A stretch of DNA of 64,000 nt from Colletotrichum lupini (Eukaryota > Ascomycota > Sordariomycetes > Glomerellales > Glomerellaceae): NCBI RefSeq assembly GCF_023278565.1, contig NC_064677.1, positions 6,944,001 through 7,008,000 of the forward strand, read 5' to 3'. Shown one piece after another: positions 59,964 to 64,000 of this stretch (position 1 is its first letter; the number at the start of each line of letters is the position of its first letter). The position numbers and the translations under genes were made by a program. A model generated the notes under the pieces. The model saw only the letters and a list, made by a program, of their open reading frames with translations, did not search any database and was not told the origin of the DNA.

Positions 59964-60934
59964 ATGGACTTCCAACCCAAGAAACAATCTTCCAGGCGAG
60001 GTTCCGAGACCACCATTCCATCGCGGCACCGATCAAGTGTGCCCTCCCCTTACACCCAACCCCCACTACAGACGGCCTTCCCACAGACACATGCTGGATT
60101 TCCAATCAACGACTCATATCCATTGGCTCTGCCGCTCAATCAAGGAAATTCTGGGGAAGGCTTCCCGGCCTTTGTCACACCAAGCGCTGTCGAATACTCA
60201 GACTCTAATAGCTATCGCCATAATCATAACACAGTCACAACGGGGTACCCATACTCCAGCAGTGCCCCGGCAAACAGCATGATGTCCTACCCGCCCGTAC
60301 TGTCGCAGGCAAATTCCGCCTATGCTGATCGCTCGTCATATGAGGTTCAGGCAACCTCGACACACCAGTCATTTTTGCCGCACCGCAGTCACCCGAATAG
60401 CCCTTTAACGTCTTATTCGGGGTTGACAGGTCATTCGTCCGCCGCGAGTTCTTACGGCTATCCCTATGCCGCCAGTTCTGCGACAACAACCCCTAGCGCA
60501 GCGAACACGCCTGTACAGCCCTTGTCGCCCACACTTATGGGAGTAGGGAGCTGGGATAATACCAGACAGCCCAGAGAAACCTATCAGCAACCAACTGTGG
60601 ACCGAAGCAATCGGGAAGGACGTAGGGCTCACGTCACAGATTTCCCACCCAACCCCTCGCGATCTGAATCGATAGAGGTCCATCGATCCAGCAGGTAAGG
60701 GTCTCTTTCAGTGTCTGTCATTACGTGTCCTGATTGATTCCTAGTCCTCCGAGAGAGAGAGACATCCACATAAAGAGGCGCAGCGTTCGACCTTTGGCGT
60801 CGTGTAAAGATGACCAAAAAAGCATCAGCTCTCGGCCACGCAAAGACGACGACAAGGACGACAGAAGGAAACGGACACGGAACGAACAGAGACGAGAAGG
60901 TGGTTCGGACAGACGTGAGACGAAAACGTACTAG
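59964..60934 (+). CDS. Ser/Pro/Tyr-rich disordered protein with basic C-terminus
   Basis: The first exon (59964-60694) starts MDFQPKKQSSRRGSE and has long stretches rich in Ser, Pro, Tyr, Thr and Ala (YPYSSSAPANSMMSYPP, GYPYAASSATTTPSAANTP), so it is predicted to be disordered. A 50-bp intron (60695-60744, GTAAGG donor, CCTAG acceptor) joins exon 2 to 60934, giving 306 residues with a basic tail (KDDRRKRTRNEQRREGG). Without the splice it would stop at 60698 with 244 residues. An alternative acceptor at 60775 leads into another frame that ends in RRKRTSLACNF, which looks like the start of a Zn2Cys6 binuclear cluster. The protein may thus be the N-terminal part of a truncated fungal transcription factor. 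No domain is complete; confidence is in the frame only. Confidence 0.5.
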
Positions 60935-61985
60935 TTTGGCATGCAATTTCCAGAATTCTCTCTTCCTTGCTGGGTTTGCAGTACTCTCAAGGGTTTCCTT
61001 TGCGCCCCTAGAGATTTCTTTGTATTCGTTGTGGTAAAAGTGGTGTTGAGATCCAATCAACTTCTGGTTAGGATAAAATTGTTTTCCCTTGCTGTGACTA
61101 GCACATGTATCAGGGTGTCCCAAAATGCAATTCTTCCAAGTTCTTTCTCGAAATCGTGGGAAGTTTGGAAATCTTTTTCCACTTCAATCCCTAGATGATA
61201 TGACGCATCAACATTGGGCTCTAATCATGATTCCTGGCGCTTGGAGGCGAAAAGAAATGAAGCTGTCAGATATTAAGCGACTCCCGGCTAAGCACATGTG
61301 TGTCCAATAGGGCATCCTTTCCCAGTGAGGCTTCAAGGGCCCATGAGGCCGAAAGTGCTTGATTGGACTGAGGCTTGTGAAAAAGTGAGGCGGAGCAGCA
61401 AGATACGTCTTCTCCGCCGGGGTAGTTCGAATCGTCCCAACCAAAGATTCTTGCTTTTCTCTGCATAGCACTTCTTGTGCCATTGGCTCGGAACCTTGCC
61501 TACTTACGATGAAGCTTTTTCATACCAGGACACGGAGGTGGGAGCCCAATCAGCGACCCGAACTTGGACTTCGTCTGCATCGCCACCCTTGCTCTTTACC
61601 TATACCAAGTTAGTGGGCCTTTCTTCCAAAAGAGACCCTTGCTGCCGAGGCTTTCACCTTTCCACACAAATATGAACGAACTTGCTCCACCGTACAGCAT
61701 TTGGCAGGTTTAAATCATGGAAAGCCAACTGGGATGAGTGGCGCGGACCGCCCGATGAAGCCACGTCCGGCCCAGTGGGAGCAAGGACACCGGGGTCCAG
61801 AGCTTTCCATACCTGACCCCTGGAGAGCATGTTAATAGAGTTTCTGGGGTCCTCTGTCTTCCGCTGGACTCGTTAATCATGTGATCAATAGAACTTGAGC
61901 AAAGCACTGCCAATCACTCCAACGTCGCCACAGGTGCGAGGCTATAGACAGAACATGTCCAATAGTTCCCAGCGAGTCTATACAT
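60935..61985. other. intergenic region
   Basis: Normal composition. Frames at 60941-61198, 61208-61483 (minus), 61475-61675 and 61710-61913 (minus) conflict and have no motif. I searched for the missing cysteine-rich helix of a Zn2Cys6 domain after 60950 and saw none. Confidence 0.4.
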
Positions 61986-63617
61986 AAACTAATAATAACC
62001 CCCCCTAGTTAAGGTAAGAGTCCCGTACATAATAGTAAGTACTTAGATATTAGTAGATCCCGGCTAAATTTAACTAATTAGACTTCGTTTTTTTTTTTTT
62101 TTAAGTACTTAGGCTAGAAGTATTTTAGAAATAAATTATAGCTAATTAGGGTACTATTACTTAATTAAGGTCCGCTCTATAAGAAATAATTCTAATTTAT
62201 ACCTTTTTTTTACTCTAGCTAAGTTACGTCCCTTTTTTTAAACTTTTATATTCCTTTTTCTAAACTTCTACCCTTCGTTATAACTTTTATTAGAAATTTT
62301 TATTATAAAACTTACTATTATACTCAAAATTTATTAATAATTAATTAAAAACATTTCTAAATTAATTTTGTAATACCTTTTTATTATTATAATAGTAATA
62401 GCTTTAAGTTTTATATTAATAATAAGAGGGGCCGGCCTAAAAATCTCCCTATATTTAAGATTAATAGTATAAGTTTTATCCTTATTATTATAATTAAATA
62501 CGTAATTTATTTATTTATTTTTATAATAATAAGGTTAAGTAATCCTATTACTAGGAGAACTTTATTACCGTTACTTAAAAGCTAATAGCCTTTGCCTTAA
62601 TAGCTATTACTAGTCGTTTCTTAGTATACTTAAAAAGTACTTTAAAGAGGGTTATCGTATTAACTCTACGACTTTTTATAAAAAATCCCTCTTTACTATT
62701 ATTAACCTCGAGGTTATTTATAAATCACTTCTTATTTTATATTAATATTCTTAGCCTTATTAATAGTCTTTTATAAAATATTATATTAAAATAATATTAT
62801 TTATAAAGGGCTAGGATATACCCCTAAATACCCTTTAAAAGCCTAAGGCTATTATAAGTAATAAAGCGTTATTTACTATCTTTTTTAAAAAAAACGGTAC
62901 TATAAATAAAAATATTTCTAAAATATTTTTAATTTATAAAACTAACTATTTTTAATAGGACGTTACTTAGATAAAAATAAACGTTAAGCTCGGTTCTAAA
63001 GAGAGCTATAAGGTTTATAAATTATAAAACGCTATTAGTTATAATAAGTATAACTTATTCTTTAATTAACGCTCTTCTTAACTAGATTTTATAACTTACC
63101 CTCTCTCTAATATATACGAGCCGACTTACGTAGTATTTTATAAGTACTATTACCCTAAACTCGTACTAAATAAGAATATTTTTAATACATTACTCTATTA
63201 ATACCTATATATTATTATATTTAATATTAATTACTTTTAAAAAAATTTAAAACCCCTAAGTAAATAAGCTAAAATAATAAAATAGTTAAAAATAAGCCGG
63301 TCTAGCCTACCCCCGCTAATAATTTTAATAATAATAAAATAAATTCTTAAATAAACCCCGCTACTTCTACTTAGATTTTTATTAAAAATATAAATAAATA
63401 ACAAGTATAATTAAAAGTTAAGGGATAATAAGGAATAATTAGTTGAGGGAAGTCTATAAGTAAAAAGTTTATTAAAATAGAAGTATTTTACTTACCTTTT
63501 TGAAATAGTACTATATAAATTAAAAATACCGTAATATTATAAATAAATATTCGTAATAAATATATAAATAGAGGTTAAGGCTATAAATACTAAGTAAATA
63601 ATATATTACTCGTAAAT

Positions 63618-63770
63618 ATTTCCTAAAAATTTCCTAAAAGTTTCCTAAAAATTTCCTAAAGATTTCTTAAACATTTCTTAAATATTTCTTAACAATTTCT
63701 AAAAAGTTTCTAAAAAGTTTCCTAAATATTTCCTTAATATGTTTTAAATATTTCCTTAACATATCTGAAA
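63618..63770. repeat. about 10-bp minisatellite (TTTCCTAAA type)
   Basis: About 15 degenerate units close to ATTTCCTAAA follow each other. The first four units are near-identical; later ones drift to ATTTCTTAAA and TTTCTAAAAA. Confidence 0.75.
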
Positions 63771-63938
63771 TACTTTTTAAATACTTCTATCTTTTTAATT
63801 TCTATAATATTTATAAATATAAATGAATTAATAAATAATAAAATAATAAATTATTAATATATTTTAATACATTATAAGCTTATTATATAATTATATATTT
63901 GATATAATTTACTAGTTATTTATAATGAGAATATTAAT

Positions 63939-63962
63939 ATTATATATATATATATATATATA
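63939..63962. repeat. (TA)n microsatellite
   Basis: Twelve consecutive AT dinucleotides in a very AT-rich context near the window end. Confidence 0.9.
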
Positions 63963-64000
63963 GTCTTATTATATTATTATTATTAATAGTTAATTAATAT

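Larger units (their letters stand above)
61986..64000. mobile_element. AT-rich, RIP-like repeat block, unidentified
   Basis: From about 61986 the sequence changes abruptly to AT-rich DNA with almost no CpA or TpG, like the Copia blocks. I could not read conserved motifs in either direction and see no LTR of the Copia family. It includes a 10-bp minisatellite and a (TA)n run near the end. It may be another class of element or a border of a larger AT-rich block that continues beyond the window. Confidence 0.45.

Noticed and set aside
1..64000. CRISPR array, rRNA operon or bacterial contamination
   Set aside because: No regular spacer-repeat pattern and no rRNA motif are seen; spliceosomal introns and fungal families run through the whole window.

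Overview
The window comes from a filamentous ascomycete (Pezizomycotina). The evidence is short introns of about 50-75 bp with GTAAGT-type donors, fungus-specific families (class I hydrophobin, DUF3433 membrane protein, PTH11/rhodopsin-like membrane protein, MpaB-like oxygenase), and long AT-rich blocks of transposons that carry the scars of repeat-induced point mutation (RIP). The species cannot be fixed from the sequence.

Layout: gene islands of balanced composition alternate with AT-rich transposon blocks. Island 1 (1-11324): alpha/beta hydrolase, DUF3433 membrane protein, rhodopsin-like membrane protein, BAHD-type acyltransferase. Block A (11330-18195): one complete, RIP-mutated Copia retrotransposon with 202-bp LTRs and a perfect GAGAT target duplication. 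Island 2 (18201-28771): class I hydrophobin, MpaB-like oxygenase, APH/CHK-like kinase (minus), microbial-type PARG, and an MFS transporter (minus) broken by a 177-bp LTR-like insertion with CATAT duplications. Block B (28772-about 39960): the 5' end of one Copia copy, a complete Copia in inverse orientation, and a truncated Gypsy remnant. Island 3 (39961-44357): an SDR/NAD(P)-binding gene and the 5' end of a secreted metallopeptidase-like gene. Block C (44360-55554): a small TIR element with tRNA-like Pol III boxes, a 388-bp piece of the same peptidase gene, and a 10.4-kb Copia carrying an unidentified 1.1-kb insertion and a Fot1/pogo element. Island 4 (55560-61985): the 3' part of the peptidase gene, a 3-kb gene-poor stretch and a disordered Ser/Pro/Tyr-rich protein. 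The window closes in another AT-rich block with a 10-bp minisatellite (61986-64000).

The main result is the reconstruction of one split gene. A secreted metallopeptidase-like gene starts at 43753 and ends at 56808, and its pieces are separated by transposons. The large Copia insertion has a perfect 5-bp duplication (GCCTT), and the reading frame is restored across it. The gene piece caught between two transposons carries RIP-type stops and has its zinc-binding motif changed from the expected HExxH to HExxY. This fits RIP spreading from repeats into single-copy sequence. A second gene, the MFS transporter, is broken by a much younger-looking insertion. I see no secondary-metabolite backbone gene, CRISPR array, rRNA or canonical tRNA. 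The novelty lies in the transposon-gene interplay and in two small elements I cannot assign to a known family.
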